Source: Bacillus swezeyi (GTDB taxonomy: Bacteria > Bacillota > Bacilli > Bacillales > Bacillaceae). Taken from it: a stretch of DNA of 64,000 bases. Within the stretch, counting starts at the first letter, position 1. Each line of letters begins with the position of its first letter. Below the pieces are notes generated by a model. That model was given only the letters and a program-made list of their open reading frames with translations. It made no database searches and was not told the origin of the DNA. Both the position numbers and the translations under genes were made by a program. Positions 55,334 to 64,000 of the stretch are shown piece after piece. The DNA lies in NCBI RefSeq assembly GCF_001969815.1, contig NZ_MRBK01000007.1, forward strand, positions 26,507 to 90,506. Direction: 5' to 3'.

Positions 55334-56059
55334 TCATGATTCATTTTTCCGTTCCATGTATTTCAGCCCTTTTTTCGGATTCATTTTTCTATAAACGATA
55401 TACTTTCGTGACAGGTATTCCAAAGGCAAACTCCATACATGAACTAACCTCGTATAAGGCCAAACAGCAAATAATACAAACGCTGACAAAATATGAAGTT
55501 GAAACCCCGGTGGTGCATTCATCACTAAATATGGAGAGGGCTGAAAGCTTAAAATTCCTCTGAACCACGGACCTATGGTTGCCCGATAATCAAATTCTCC
55601 TCCTGTGGCTGTAAAGCCGACAGTATTGGTAAATCCAACGACGGTCACAACGCCGATTAACAGCAATACATAAAGATCTTTCTTTGAGCTGTTTCTCCTT
55701 ACCCTTTTGCTTTTAAGGCGGCGCACTGTCAACAATGCACCTCCAACAACCATCATGACTCCGGCAGCTCCTCCGAACCATATTGCGCCAAAATGATACA
55801 TATGTTCAGTTACTCCGATAACATCATAAAATCCTTTAGGTATCAGCACCCCTGCCACATGTCCGAAAAACACAAAAATGACGCCGTAATGAAACAGTGT
55901 ACTCCCCCACTTCAATAATTGATCTTTTTGGATAAATTCGCTTGATTGGGCAGACCATCCGAATTGATCTGTATTATAACGATGGATATGGCCGACAACA
56001 AAAATAGTCAACGATAAATAAGGGATGATCACCCATAAGAAATAATCTAATTCTGTCAT
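55334..56059 (-). CDS. narI: Respiratory nitrate reductase gamma subunit
   Basis: A 241-residue membrane cytochrome b with five hydrophobic helices. It carries the quinol-oxidising di-haem site of the NarGHI complex and passes electrons to NarH. His residues suited to haem ligation are visible (LFHYGVIFVFFGH in an early helix, QLHILSAFVLF and LVHVWSLPLEYLSR near the end). It is about 18 residues longer than B. subtilis NarI because of a basic tail (NPKKGLKYMERKNES), and only moderately similar to it. It is the last gene of narGHJI, 20 bases after narJ. Confidence 0.93.
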   Translation of the reverse strand: MTELDYFLWVIIPYLSLTIFVVGHIHRYNTDQFGWSAQSSEFIQKDQLLKWGSTLFHYGVIFVFFGHVAGVLIPKGFYDVIGVTEHMYHFGAIWFGGAAGVMMVVGGALLTVRRLKSKRVRRNSSKKDLYVLLLIGVVTVVGFTNTVGFTATGGEFDYRATIGPWFRGILSFQPSPYLVMNAPPGFQLHILSAFVLFAVWPYTRLVHVWSLPLEYLSRKYIVYRKMNPKKGLKYMERKNES

Positions 56060-56079
56060 AACGATCCCTCCAAATTGAT

Positions 56080-56643
56080 TTAACCCGCATGATGATTCAG
56101 GTCGTTTTCATGAGGCGGCAAATATGTTGCAAAGGCTGCTAAACAAGCTTTTAATAAAAAGCCATACGGATTATCCTCTTTTTCAAGTTCTGTCAGTAAT
56201 TGATCAATTGCTTTTTTGTGAATGAAAAACACTTTTTGAACAAAGTCTTTATCAGCCATAGATGCAAACTCTAAGATAAGCGGTAAATAGTCCGGCAGTT
56301 CATCATTTTTAATGTAGAATCCGGCTTTTGCAAACTCCATTTTTAATTTAACAAAAGCTAATCCGCGCTCCCTGTTCTCTCCAAACCTTCCATGAGTTAA
56401 ATAAAGCGTTTTTGGTTCACTGAAGTCAAACCACTGAACATAATTCTCACACAATACTTTATAAGCGTTTTCATTCACATAGGTCATAAACTGCCGGAGA
56501 CAATGATTCATTCCTTTGTTCTCAATGGCATTAACCATTTGATTCACTTCTTCTGATTCGGTCCATTCTTTATCTGGATATCTCAAGAATAAGGAACAAA
56601 GTTTAAACACTAGTCTATCTTCTTCCATCCATTGCTTTTCCAT
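56080..56643 (-). CDS. narJ: Nitrate reductase assembly chaperone
   Basis: A 187-residue, helix-rich cytoplasmic chaperone of the NarJ/TorD family, needed for cofactor insertion into NarG and membrane attachment. Typical signs are LFLRYPDKEW near the start and the AKAGFYIKNDELPDYLPLILEF stretch in the middle. The start overlaps the end of narH by 29 bases, which implies translational coupling. The size is as expected. Confidence 0.93.
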   Translation of the reverse strand: MEKQWMEEDRLVFKLCSLFLRYPDKEWTESEEVNQMVNAIENKGMNHCLRQFMTYVNENAYKVLCENYVQWFDFSEPKTLYLTHGRFGENRERGLAFVKLKMEFAKAGFYIKNDELPDYLPLILEFASMADKDFVQKVFFIHKKAIDQLLTELEKEDNPYGFLLKACLAAFATYLPPHENDLNHHAG

Positions 56644-58165
56644 TTAGATCACTCCAATATTCTTCACTGAACGCGTATAAGTCTTCATATTTTTCAGTGC
56701 CCAAACTGCAGCCTGAGCAGCCTTCCATAAACTCGTAACCCGCAGAGCCTTGGCCGGCATACATATCCCCAGCCTCTTCCCGATGAGCTTTCGGAATGAC
56801 GTAACGATCATTATATTTAGCTATGGCGGATAATTCATACAATTCTACAGCTGTTTCTTCTGTTAAACCGGCATCTTTGAGTATGGTGTTATTAAACGGT
56901 TGCTTTAGGTTTACACTTCTCATATAACTTCTCATGGCAACCATCTTCTTTAACACCCGTTCAATTACTTTTGTATCACCAGCTGTCATCAGGTTTGCAA
57001 GGTACTGGATTGGAATTCTAAATTGCTTGATTGTCGGAAAAATGATACCAGGGTCTAATGTATCAATTTGACCGCTGAACGTGTTGGTGATAGGGCTTAA
57101 TGGCGGAATGTACCATACCATTGGCAAGGTTCTGTATTCCGGATGTAAAGGAAGTGCAACCTTATGTTCCACGGCAAGCTTATATACGGGTGATGCTTGG
57201 GCTGCTTCTATCCAATCTTCCGGAATTCCATCTTTTTTTGCCTGTCTTACGACTTCTGGATCATGTGGATTTAAAAAAATATTCAAGTGTGATTCATATA
57301 AATCCTGTGGATTTTTAACAGATGCCGCCTCTTCTATTTTATCTGCGTCATATAGAACGATACCGATGTAGCGCAAACGGCCGACGCAAGTCTCAGAGCA
57401 AACCGTTGGCTGACCATTTTCAATACGCGGAAAGCAAAACGTGCACTTTTCAGCTTTATTCGTCTTCCAGTTAAAATAAACTTTTTTATACGGACAGCCT
57501 GACATGCAAAAACGCCAGCTTCGACATGCGTCCTCATCAACAAGAACGATACCGTCTTCATCACGTTTGTAAATGGCACCAGATGGACAAGAAGAAAGAC
57601 ATGACGGATTGATGCAGTGTTCACAAATTCTTGGCAAATACATCATAAAGGCTTGTTCATACTCTTGAATGACCTGTTCATCAACATTGTGCATATTCGG
57701 GTCTTTTTGACCTGTTTCATAAACACCTGCAAGATCGTCTTCCCAGTTTGGCCCCCATTTTAAATCGATGTATTCACCAGTAAGCTGGGAGATAGGCCTT
57801 GCCACAGGCTGATGTTTTTTCTGGGGACTCTTTATTAAATTTTCGTAATCATAGGTCCAAGGCTCATAATAATCATCAATATGAGTTAAATCAGGGTTGT
57901 AAAAGATATTGAACAGCTTTTTGGCGCGACCGCCGGCTTTCAGTTCGATTTTCCCGTTTTTTAACGCCCAGCCTCCTCGGTGGGTGTCTTGATTTTCCCA
58001 TTCCCTCGGGTATCCGACACCCGGTTTTGTTTCAACGTTGTTCCACCACATATACTCGGCACCTGTACGATTCGTCCATGTATTATTACAGGTCACACTG
58101 CATGTGTGGCAGCCAATACATTTATCAAGGTTCATCACCATTCCAAATTGCGCTTTAATCTTCAA
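56615..58165 (-). CDS. narH: Respiratory nitrate reductase beta subunit
   Basis: A 516-residue iron-sulfur subunit carrying electrons from NarI haem to NarG. The four cysteine groups are visible: CIGCHTCSVTC at residues 16-26, CEHCINPSCLSSC, CRSWRFCMSGCPYKK and KCTFCFPR. The Trp in CxxWxxC marks the [3Fe-4S] cluster typical of NarH. The C-terminal region contains GCSGCSLGTEKYEDLYAF. The gene overlaps narG by 11 bases. It is similar to, but diverged from, the B. subtilis protein. Confidence 0.96.
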   Translation of the reverse strand: MKIKAQFGMVMNLDKCIGCHTCSVTCNNTWTNRTGAEYMWWNNVETKPGVGYPREWENQDTHRGGWALKNGKIELKAGGRAKKLFNIFYNPDLTHIDDYYEPWTYDYENLIKSPQKKHQPVARPISQLTGEYIDLKWGPNWEDDLAGVYETGQKDPNMHNVDEQVIQEYEQAFMMYLPRICEHCINPSCLSSCPSGAIYKRDEDGIVLVDEDACRSWRFCMSGCPYKKVYFNWKTNKAEKCTFCFPRIENGQPTVCSETCVGRLRYIGIVLYDADKIEEAASVKNPQDLYESHLNIFLNPHDPEVVRQAKKDGIPEDWIEAAQASPVYKLAVEHKVALPLHPEYRTLPMVWYIPPLSPITNTFSGQIDTLDPGIIFPTIKQFRIPIQYLANLMTAGDTKVIERVLKKMVAMRSYMRSVNLKQPFNNTILKDAGLTEETAVELYELSAIAKYNDRYVIPKAHREEAGDMYAGQGSAGYEFMEGCSGCSLGTEKYEDLYAFSEEYWSDLNGKAMDGRR

Positions 58166-61100
58166 GCCAATCCACCTCGTTTCGTTCTAATTTACGAATG
58201 ACGACTTGTTCATCTCTTTGGTTGCCTGTTGGTCCATAGTAATTAAATCCGTAGCTAAGCTGGGCGTATCCTCCAATCATTTGTGTCGGCTTGACGTGAA
58301 TTCTTGTCGGGCTATTAAAAGTCCCCCCGCGATCGTTTGTAATTGTTGAGCCCGGAACATTAATCGTTCTGTCCTGCACATGATACATAAAAGCTACGCC
58401 TCTCGGTAATCGATGACTGACAACAGCCCTTGCGACAACAACCCCATTGCGGTTGTACATTTCAAGCCAGTCATTATCTCGTATGCCCACAGTCTCCGCA
58501 TCTTTATTATTCATCCATACATGCGGTCCGCCCCGGAACAGCGTAAGCATTGGCAATGTGTCATAATATGTGCTGTGGTAAGACCATTTAAAATGCGGTG
58601 TTAAATAGCGCAGTTTTATTTCTTGTTTTGTTGATGCAGGCTGACCATCCTTATCATAGAAAGCAGCTTTTCTTAAAGGTGCTTTAAATGTCGGCAGATC
58701 TTCCCCAAATTCCTGCATGATTTCATGGTCGAGGAAAAAATGCTGCCTGCCCGTTAAGGTTCGAAATGGAATAAGCCGCTCTATATTTGTCGTAAAAGGT
58801 GAGTAACGGCGATTACCGGTTTCCGTCCCGCTATAAACCGGAGATGATAAAACCTTTCTAGGCTGAGCTGAAATTTCGTCAAAGGAAATATGCTCTTCAG
58901 CCCGTTCGATAGCTAGGTCTTTTAATTTCTGCCCTGTTTTCTTTTCCAATGTATCCCAAGCTTTCATCGCAAGTGAACCGTTTGTTGTACTGGATAACGT
59001 TAAAATAGCCTCCGCAGCATTTCGGTCTGCTGAGATGTCGGGACAATCTTTATATTCCTTTGTACTTTTTGCCGTGCCTAATATATCTTTTAATTCGTCA
59101 TACTCCTCTTTAGCATCCCAGCTTAGTCCCTTCGCTCCGATTTTTTCTCTTATATTCGGTCCCAGCGCAATGAATTTATCGTATACTTTGGTAAACTCCC
59201 TTTCTACGACATGAATGAGCGGGAAATTCTCTCCGGGAACAGGTTCGCTTCCATCCTTTTTCCAATCGGGAATCAATCCCAGCGCCTGCGACGTCTCATC
59301 TGAAGTATCATGAAGAAGCGGCGTAGCCACAATATCTTTTATTGTCTCTGGAAGATACTTTTCCGCTAAAGTTTGAAATGTTTTGGCCAATTTTTTGAAT
59401 GTGTCCCAATCAGACCGGCTTTCCCACGGCGGTGTAATCGCTGGATTGAAAGGATGAATAAAAGGGTGCATATCGGTCGAGCTGATATCATACTTTTCAT
59501 ACCAAGTTGCAGCAGGCAAGACAATATCTGAGTACAGTCCTGTACCGGACATCCTGAAATCCATATTAATTAATAAATCGAGCTTGCCTTCTTGTGCATC
59601 CGATTTTGCATCAACCTCTTCTGTACTTAAGGAATGATCTTGATCTCCTAGAATGCCGGAATGTGTACCGAGCAGGTGTTTTAGGAAATATTCATGACCT
59701 TTTGCTGAACTTCCAATTAAATTGGCCCGCCATACAAATAAGGTTTTCGGAAAATTAACCGGATTACTTGGCTCTTCAATCGCAAATTTCATTTGTCCAT
59801 TCTTGATTTGATCAACAACATACTTCACGGCTTCATCGGGATTAGCTGCTTTCGCCTCCTCGTATAAGGTAATGGAATTTTTATTAAACTGCGGATAGGA
59901 AGGCAGCCATCCTAATCTTGCGGCCAGTACATTGTAATCTCCAAGGTGATGATATCGAGGCTTTTCTACCAGCGGTGAAATTAAGTCTGAAGATTTTTGG
60001 TCTTCATACCGCCACTGCTCTGTCACGAAATAAAAGAAAGATGTTCCATTTTGTAAACGCGGCGGACCTCCCCAGTCACGGGCCATCGCGATCGTTTGCC
60101 ATCCTTCAAGGGGCCGTACTTTTTCCTGCCCGACGTAATGCGCCCAGCCACCGCCGTTTACTCCCTGTGAGCCAGTTAATAAAACCAGATTGAGAATCGC
60201 CCGGTAAATGGTGTCAGAATGATACCAATGATTAATGCCCGAACCCATTATGATCATCGACCGGCCTTTGCTATCAACCGCATTTTGAGCGAATTCTCTT
60301 GCAATTTGAGCGACTAGCTTGCGGTCAACACCTGTCATTTGTTCTTGCCACGCAGGTGTGTATGGTTTTGGATCATCATAATCTTTTGGATAATCGCCAG
60401 GTAAACCGCGATTCACGCCTGTTTGCGCCAGCATGAGATCAAATACGGTTGTGACATAAACGGATTCACCATTTTGCCCAATTTCTTTAACAGGTACTCC
60501 CCGTGCAATAATTTGCTTTTGCTCTTGGCCAAAGTAAGGAAACTGCAGCAATAAAGTTTTGTCTTCTATTCCTAGAAAAGAGAGGGCAGGATCAAGATCT
60601 CCTAGCTGATTTTCTGTATCCTTCAAGTGCAGATTCCACTCTCCTCCTTCTGACCAGCGATGGCCGATGGTTCCATTAGGTGCGGCGTATTGATTAGAAT
60701 TTTGGTCGAACACGACGGTTTTCCATTCCGCCTTGTTTACATTCATTCCTAGATCGCTCGCACGCAAAAATCGGTCTGTTTTGTAGTGGCTGCCATGCTT
60801 CTTTAATGTAATGAGAAAAGGCAAATCAGTATATTTCTTGACGTAATCTTCGAAATAGGGCGTTTTTTGATCGACATAAAATTCTTTGAGAACGACATGG
60901 GTCATCGCCATCGCCAACGCAGAATCCATGCCGGGACTGACGTTTAACCAATGATCGGCAAACTTAACAAACTCAGCATAATCCGGACTAATAGAAACCA
61001 CCTTCGTTCCGTTATATCTGGCCTCTACGTAGAAATGTGCATCAGGTGTTCTCGTTTGCGGCAAATTAGACCCCCATACTAATATGTAGCTGGAGTTATA

Positions 61101-61838
61101 CCAATCAGAGCTTTCAGGAACATCTGTCTGTTCGCCCCATACCTGCGGTGATGCCGGCGGAAGGTCGGCATACCAATCATAAAAGCTGAGTAATGGCGCG
61201 CCGATTAAGTTTAGAAACCTGGCACCGCCCGCATAACTGACCATGGACATTGCCGGAATAGGGGAAAAACCTACAATACGATCCGGACCATATTTTTTAA
61301 TAGTAAAAATCAATTGAGAAGCAATCATCATGTTGACTTCGTCCCAGTTTGCCCTGACAAATCCGCCTTTACCTCGGGCTGATTTATATGTCTTTTGCAT
61401 GTCTGGGTTCTCAGAAATCATTTGCCATGCGTCAACGGGGTCGTTCGTTTTTCGCATGGCTTCCTTCCATACCTTTAACAGCGCACTTCTCACATATGGA
61501 TAACGAACACGTATAGGGCTGTATGTATACCATGAAAAACTTGCACCGCGCGGACATCCTCTCGGCTCATATTCAGGCATATTCGGACCGGTCGTCGGAT
61601 AGTCGGTTTGTTGTGTTTCCCATGTAATAATGCCGTCTTTTACATGGACTTTCCAGCTGCAAGAACCGGTGCAATTCACGCCATGAGTGGTGCGAACCAC
61701 TTTATCATGCTGCCATCTTCTGCGGTAGTATTTTTCAGACTCGCGGTCTGCAGCTGATAACGTGCTATGATTGTTTAAATCAGCGGTACGTCCAAAAAAA
61801 GTCATCTTTTTGAGTAATGGGGATATTTTTTTCTTCAT
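58155..61838 (-). CDS. narG: Respiratory nitrate reductase alpha subunit
   Basis: A 1227-residue molybdenum enzyme that reduces nitrate to nitrite at the inner face of the membrane. Visible features are the N-terminal His/Cys [4Fe-4S] motif (HGVNCTGSCSW), the Mo-bis-MGD pocket region (YADLPPASPQVWGEQTDVPE) and the C-terminal cofactor motif (HVKPTQMIGGYAQLSYGFNY). The length is normal. By recall it shares roughly two thirds identity with B. subtilis NarG. It is the first gene of narGHJI, with GGGAG upstream of the ATG. No FNR box was found in the 75-base gap to narK, so transcription may read through from narK. Confidence 0.96.
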   Translation of the reverse strand: MKKKISPLLKKMTFFGRTADLNNHSTLSAADRESEKYYRRRWQHDKVVRTTHGVNCTGSCSWKVHVKDGIITWETQQTDYPTTGPNMPEYEPRGCPRGASFSWYTYSPIRVRYPYVRSALLKVWKEAMRKTNDPVDAWQMISENPDMQKTYKSARGKGGFVRANWDEVNMMIASQLIFTIKKYGPDRIVGFSPIPAMSMVSYAGGARFLNLIGAPLLSFYDWYADLPPASPQVWGEQTDVPESSDWYNSSYILVWGSNLPQTRTPDAHFYVEARYNGTKVVSISPDYAEFVKFADHWLNVSPGMDSALAMAMTHVVLKEFYVDQKTPYFEDYVKKYTDLPFLITLKKHGSHYKTDRFLRASDLGMNVNKAEWKTVVFDQNSNQYAAPNGTIGHRWSEGGEWNLHLKDTENQLGDLDPALSFLGIEDKTLLLQFPYFGQEQKQIIARGVPVKEIGQNGESVYVTTVFDLMLAQTGVNRGLPGDYPKDYDDPKPYTPAWQEQMTGVDRKLVAQIAREFAQNAVDSKGRSMIIMGSGINHWYHSDTIYRAILNLVLLTGSQGVNGGGWAHYVGQEKVRPLEGWQTIAMARDWGGPPRLQNGTSFFYFVTEQWRYEDQKSSDLISPLVEKPRYHHLGDYNVLAARLGWLPSYPQFNKNSITLYEEAKAANPDEAVKYVVDQIKNGQMKFAIEEPSNPVNFPKTLFVWRANLIGSSAKGHEYFLKHLLGTHSGILGDQDHSLSTEEVDAKSDAQEGKLDLLINMDFRMSGTGLYSDIVLPAATWYEKYDISSTDMHPFIHPFNPAITPPWESRSDWDTFKKLAKTFQTLAEKYLPETIKDIVATPLLHDTSDETSQALGLIPDWKKDGSEPVPGENFPLIHVVEREFTKVYDKFIALGPNIREKIGAKGLSWDAKEEYDELKDILGTAKSTKEYKDCPDISADRNAAEAILTLSSTTNGSLAMKAWDTLEKKTGQKLKDLAIERAEEHISFDEISAQPRKVLSSPVYSGTETGNRRYSPFTTNIERLIPFRTLTGRQHFFLDHEIMQEFGEDLPTFKAPLRKAAFYDKDGQPASTKQEIKLRYLTPHFKWSYHSTYYDTLPMLTLFRGGPHVWMNNKDAETVGIRDNDWLEMYNRNGVVVARAVVSHRLPRGVAFMYHVQDRTINVPGSTITNDRGGTFNSPTRIHVKPTQMIGGYAQLSYGFNYYGPTGNQRDEQVVIRKLERNEVDWLED

Positions 61839-61896
61839 GGCTATACTCCCTTTCAGATTGCTTTGCTTTTTTGGTAAAGTCTGATTGAAGTCCTAT

Positions 61897-61917
61897 AAAA
61901 AACAATGCTTGTTTTAC
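61897..61917 (-). terminator. Weak stem-loop between narK and narG
   Basis: On the minus strand AAAACAA-GCA-TTGTTTT is followed by TTATA and overlaps the end of narK. It is AT-only in the stem, so at most an attenuator that reduces read-through into narG. Confidence 0.35.
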
Positions 61918-63410
61918 GTTTTTTGTGAAACATCGCTAAAGATTGCTGCATAATACATGACTTCGCCGGCATCGCTATTGACTGCACTGATTGTTAACCA
62001 TTCGCGGTATTCTTCGCCGTTTTTACGCTTGTTCCAAATTTCGCCCTGCCAATATCCGTTTTTCTCGAGTTCATCCCACATCGCTTTGTAAAAACTGTTG
62101 TCATGTTTTCCAGACCTTAAGAGCCGCGGGGTTTTGCCGACAGCTTCTTCTTTTTTAAATCCTGTGACGGCAGTAAATGCAGGATTTACTTTTTGGATAA
62201 CGCCTTTAGTATCCGTAACCATTACCCCTTGGCCGGTGCTTTCAACGATGTTGTCCGCCAGCCTGAGTTTGTCCGAATAAAACATCCAGATCACGATAAT
62301 TAAGCTTGCTAAAGCAAATTCAGATAACGCCATGAAACCAATCGCATAATGACCTGTCAGCTGATTGACCATTGTTAAAATAAGAGGCGGAAAAAAACCT
62401 CCCAATCCTCCCATGGCGGCAACAATTCCGTTCACAATGCCTCCTTGTTTTGAAAAATAAAGAGGCACCAGTTTGAACACGGTTCCATTCCCGATTCCCG
62501 AACACAACGCTACTGTTAAAACGCCCACGGTGTATAATGCGATCGTTGGAGAAAAAGACAGGAGTATACCAGAAAACGTTAAACCTGAAAATACAATGAT
62601 CAGAACTTTAAACGGATTAAATTTATCCCCGAGCCATCCGCCCAAAGGGCGAAACAATGTGCAAATCGTGATAAACCCCGCTGTACGCAGCCCCGCATCT
62701 ACTTCGCTAAGCCTAAATTGAGTCACTAAAAAATTAGGAAGATATACGGTAAACGCAACAAATGAACCGAATGTTATAAAATAAAAAAGACTAAGAAACC
62801 ATAGCTTTTCCTCTCGATAAACATCGATGATTTGTTCCTTTAAAGCTGTTTTCACTTTCGACTCATGTTTATCTCCTAATAAGAAATTAAGAGCAGCCAA
62901 TATGATAAGCGGAATGAGAAAAAGTCTGACAGTAGCTTCCCACCCAAATTGATTTGCAAGAATGGGCGCGCCAAATGAAGTCAGCGCTGTTCCAATATTT
63001 CCGGCTCCATATATCCCATTCACAAATCCATGCCGATCTTTTGGGTAATACTTTGGCAAAGAAGTAACACCGACTGAAAAAATGGCTCCGCCGATACCTA
63101 AAAAAAGTCCGGCTATTAATAAGTCGGCAAAAGAATCGGCAAGGCTTAAATAATAGACGGGCAGTATCAAAAATAAGAGGCTTATGAGAAAAATCCGCCT
63201 GGCACCGAACCGATTCGTCCAGTAACCTATCGGAACACGAAGAACGGACCCCAATATGACCGGAATTGCAGTCACCCATGATAATTGCCCTGACGAAAGC
63301 GAGATATCTTGTTTGATATAAGTCATTAATGATGAATTCATGACCCATACCATAAACCCCACAATTAAGCTGAATGTTTGAAGGGGCAGCTGAATTTTTG
63401 TTAGCTTCAT
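61914..63410 (-). CDS. narK: NarK nitrate/nitrite transporter fused to a C-terminal PAS domain
   Basis: A 498-residue protein. Residues 1-~380 are a 12-helix MFS transporter of the NarK/NasA group, with the loop GYWTNRFGARR and NarK signature-like stretches (GNIGTALTSFGAP; GGLGGFFPPLIL). It moves nitrate in and/or nitrite out. Residues ~385-498 form a PAS domain: NIVESTGQGVMVTDTKGVIQ, NPAFTAVTGFKKEEAVGK and GEIWNKRKNGEEYREWLT, ending DVSQKT. B. subtilis NarK is about 395 residues and lacks this part. No kinase, GGDEF or other output domain follows. The MFS C-terminus is cytoplasmic, so the PAS faces inside. GAAAGGG precedes the ATG. It heads the nar block, 75 bases before narG. Confidence 0.93.
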   Translation of the reverse strand: MKLTKIQLPLQTFSLIVGFMVWVMNSSLMTYIKQDISLSSGQLSWVTAIPVILGSVLRVPIGYWTNRFGARRIFLISLLFLILPVYYLSLADSFADLLIAGLFLGIGGAIFSVGVTSLPKYYPKDRHGFVNGIYGAGNIGTALTSFGAPILANQFGWEATVRLFLIPLIILAALNFLLGDKHESKVKTALKEQIIDVYREEKLWFLSLFYFITFGSFVAFTVYLPNFLVTQFRLSEVDAGLRTAGFITICTLFRPLGGWLGDKFNPFKVLIIVFSGLTFSGILLSFSPTIALYTVGVLTVALCSGIGNGTVFKLVPLYFSKQGGIVNGIVAAMGGLGGFFPPLILTMVNQLTGHYAIGFMALSEFALASLIIVIWMFYSDKLRLADNIVESTGQGVMVTDTKGVIQKVNPAFTAVTGFKKEEAVGKTPRLLRSGKHDNSFYKAMWDELEKNGYWQGEIWNKRKNGEEYREWLTISAVNSDAGEVMYYAAIFSDVSQKT

Positions 63411-63499
63411 TTCCGAGGCCCTTTCTTAAAATTTTCACGTTACCTCCATCATCCCCAAATCATTGCCAGTTATGCGTTTTTTTCTGCATGCTTGTCAGT

Positions 63500-63924
63500 T
63501 TATTCTTCTTCTAAAATAGCGATCGGGTTAAACACTTCATAATGAATGTTGTTTTTCGGAACCCCCCATTGTTTCAGCGCATTGTTAATAGCTTTCATAA
63601 AGGAAATCGGACCGCAAAAATAAAAATCAGCATCCTTGTCTGGGTTCTGGTTTAATACCGATTGCCCGATGTTTTTGAGTGATTCTTTTGATGACGGGAT
63701 TTAAAGCTTCTAAATGATCAATATGTTCACCGGCGGCATAAACGGAATATGCCAGAGCTTCCTGTTGAATGCCGCGATTTTGAGTGGGTTAATTAAATAA
63801 ATGAAGCAATTCAGGGGCTTTTGAAAATCATAATTTGTAAAAATGTTTACCGATTTAGATAACTGTGATCCTTTAAAATGGGGGCAGTCGATTTCACAAT
63901 TTGGATTGTTTTCTCATCAAGCAC
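63500..63924 (-). pseudogene. hmp: Flavohaemoglobin pseudogene with large internal deletion
   Basis: A GTG start at 63924 with AAAGGAGGG upstream gives LDEKTIQIVKSTAPILKDHS, as at the start of Hmp, then a stop (TAA after YLNR). Other frames continue with the globin part (SPELLHLFN; QQEALAYSVYAAGEHIDHLE; VIKRITQKHRAIGIKPE). The sequence then jumps to the extreme C-terminus (DADFYFCGPISFMKAINNAL, IHYEVFNP, stop at 63500-63502). About 425 bases remain of the usual 1200. Most of the globin, the whole FAD domain and much of the NAD domain are missing. Intact Hmp converts NO to nitrate under oxygen; this copy cannot. Confidence 0.8.
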
Positions 63925-64000
63925 AATATTCCCTCCTTTTTTTGTTTAGGGTGATTTTTTAAATTAGATTTATGCAGAGCATGACAAAATCCTAAAACGG
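63925..64000. promoter_or_regulatory. hmp upstream region, cut by window edge
   Basis: Contains the AAAGGAGGG ribosome site (about 63930-63938) and AT-rich sequence. No clear promoter, NsrR or FNR site is visible in the 76 bases available. Confidence 0.3.

Noticed and set aside
61839..61913. FNR box in front of narG
   Set aside because: No TGTGA-N6-TCACA-like sequence in the narK-narG gap; only a weak AT stem-loop is present.

Overview
The window comes from the chromosome of a Bacillus of the B. subtilis species complex. The support is the EglS cellulase next to ynfE, a CypD-type fused P450, a spore-germination permease, a DUF1360 protein and an iturin-family lipopeptide cluster. The proteins I can compare from memory (EglS, CypD, NarGHI) are clearly diverged from strain 168, so a relative such as B. 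mojavensis, B. halotolerans, B. vallismortis or B. atrophaeus is more likely than B. subtilis itself. The species call is inference.

Layout. (a) 1-3.4 kb is a nitric-oxide/anaerobic patch: the 3' end of a quinol NO reductase gene (norB), a decayed Crp/Fnr fragment, an orphan GerAB-type permease, a second decayed copy of the norB tail, and a di-iron Fe-S repair protein (ScdA/RIC) with an FNR-type box; a DUF1360 gene follows. (b) 3.8-6.2 kb is eglS, ynfE and a GNAT gene. (c) 6.2-11.7 kb is scarred DNA around one intact gene, cypD. It holds gene remnants (including a Rok-like DNA-binding domain) and two clusters of TGTACA-type repeats that look like Tn7/Mu-type transposon ends. (d) 11.7-13.5 kb is an autoregulated MFS-TetR efflux operon. 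(e) 13.9-16.6 kb is a rifampicin phosphotransferase/PEP-synthase-like gene. (f) 16.8-54.0 kb is one minus-strand operon, fenF-mycA-mycB-mycC, a complete hybrid PKS/NRPS for an iturin-type beta-amino-fatty-acid heptapeptide. (g) 54.8-63.9 kb is a hemerythrin-like gene and a nitrate respiration block (narK, narGHJI), ending in a gutted hmp flavohaemoglobin pseudogene.

Main result. The adenylation-domain codes, read in order, predict Asn-Tyr-Asn-Gln-Pro-Asn-Asn. Positions 1-5 fit iturin A, mycosubtilin and bacillomycin F. Both MycC adenylation domains carry the Asn code, so the product is predicted to be neither iturin A (Asn6-Ser7) nor mycosubtilin (Ser6-Asn7). It matches the sequence reported for mojavensin A. 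The two MycC adenylation domains are nearly identical at DNA level at an offset of exactly 4530 bases (1510 codons), which points to a whole-domain gene conversion that turned a Ser-type slot into Asn. Epimerase domains after residues 2, 3 and 6 give D-Tyr, D-Asn and D-Asn.

Other points of note are a NarK nitrate/nitrite transporter with a C-terminal PAS domain, matched docking-type termini on the Myc subunits, a duplicated norB tail bracketing inserted DNA, and NO-related genes at both ends of the window in various states of decay.
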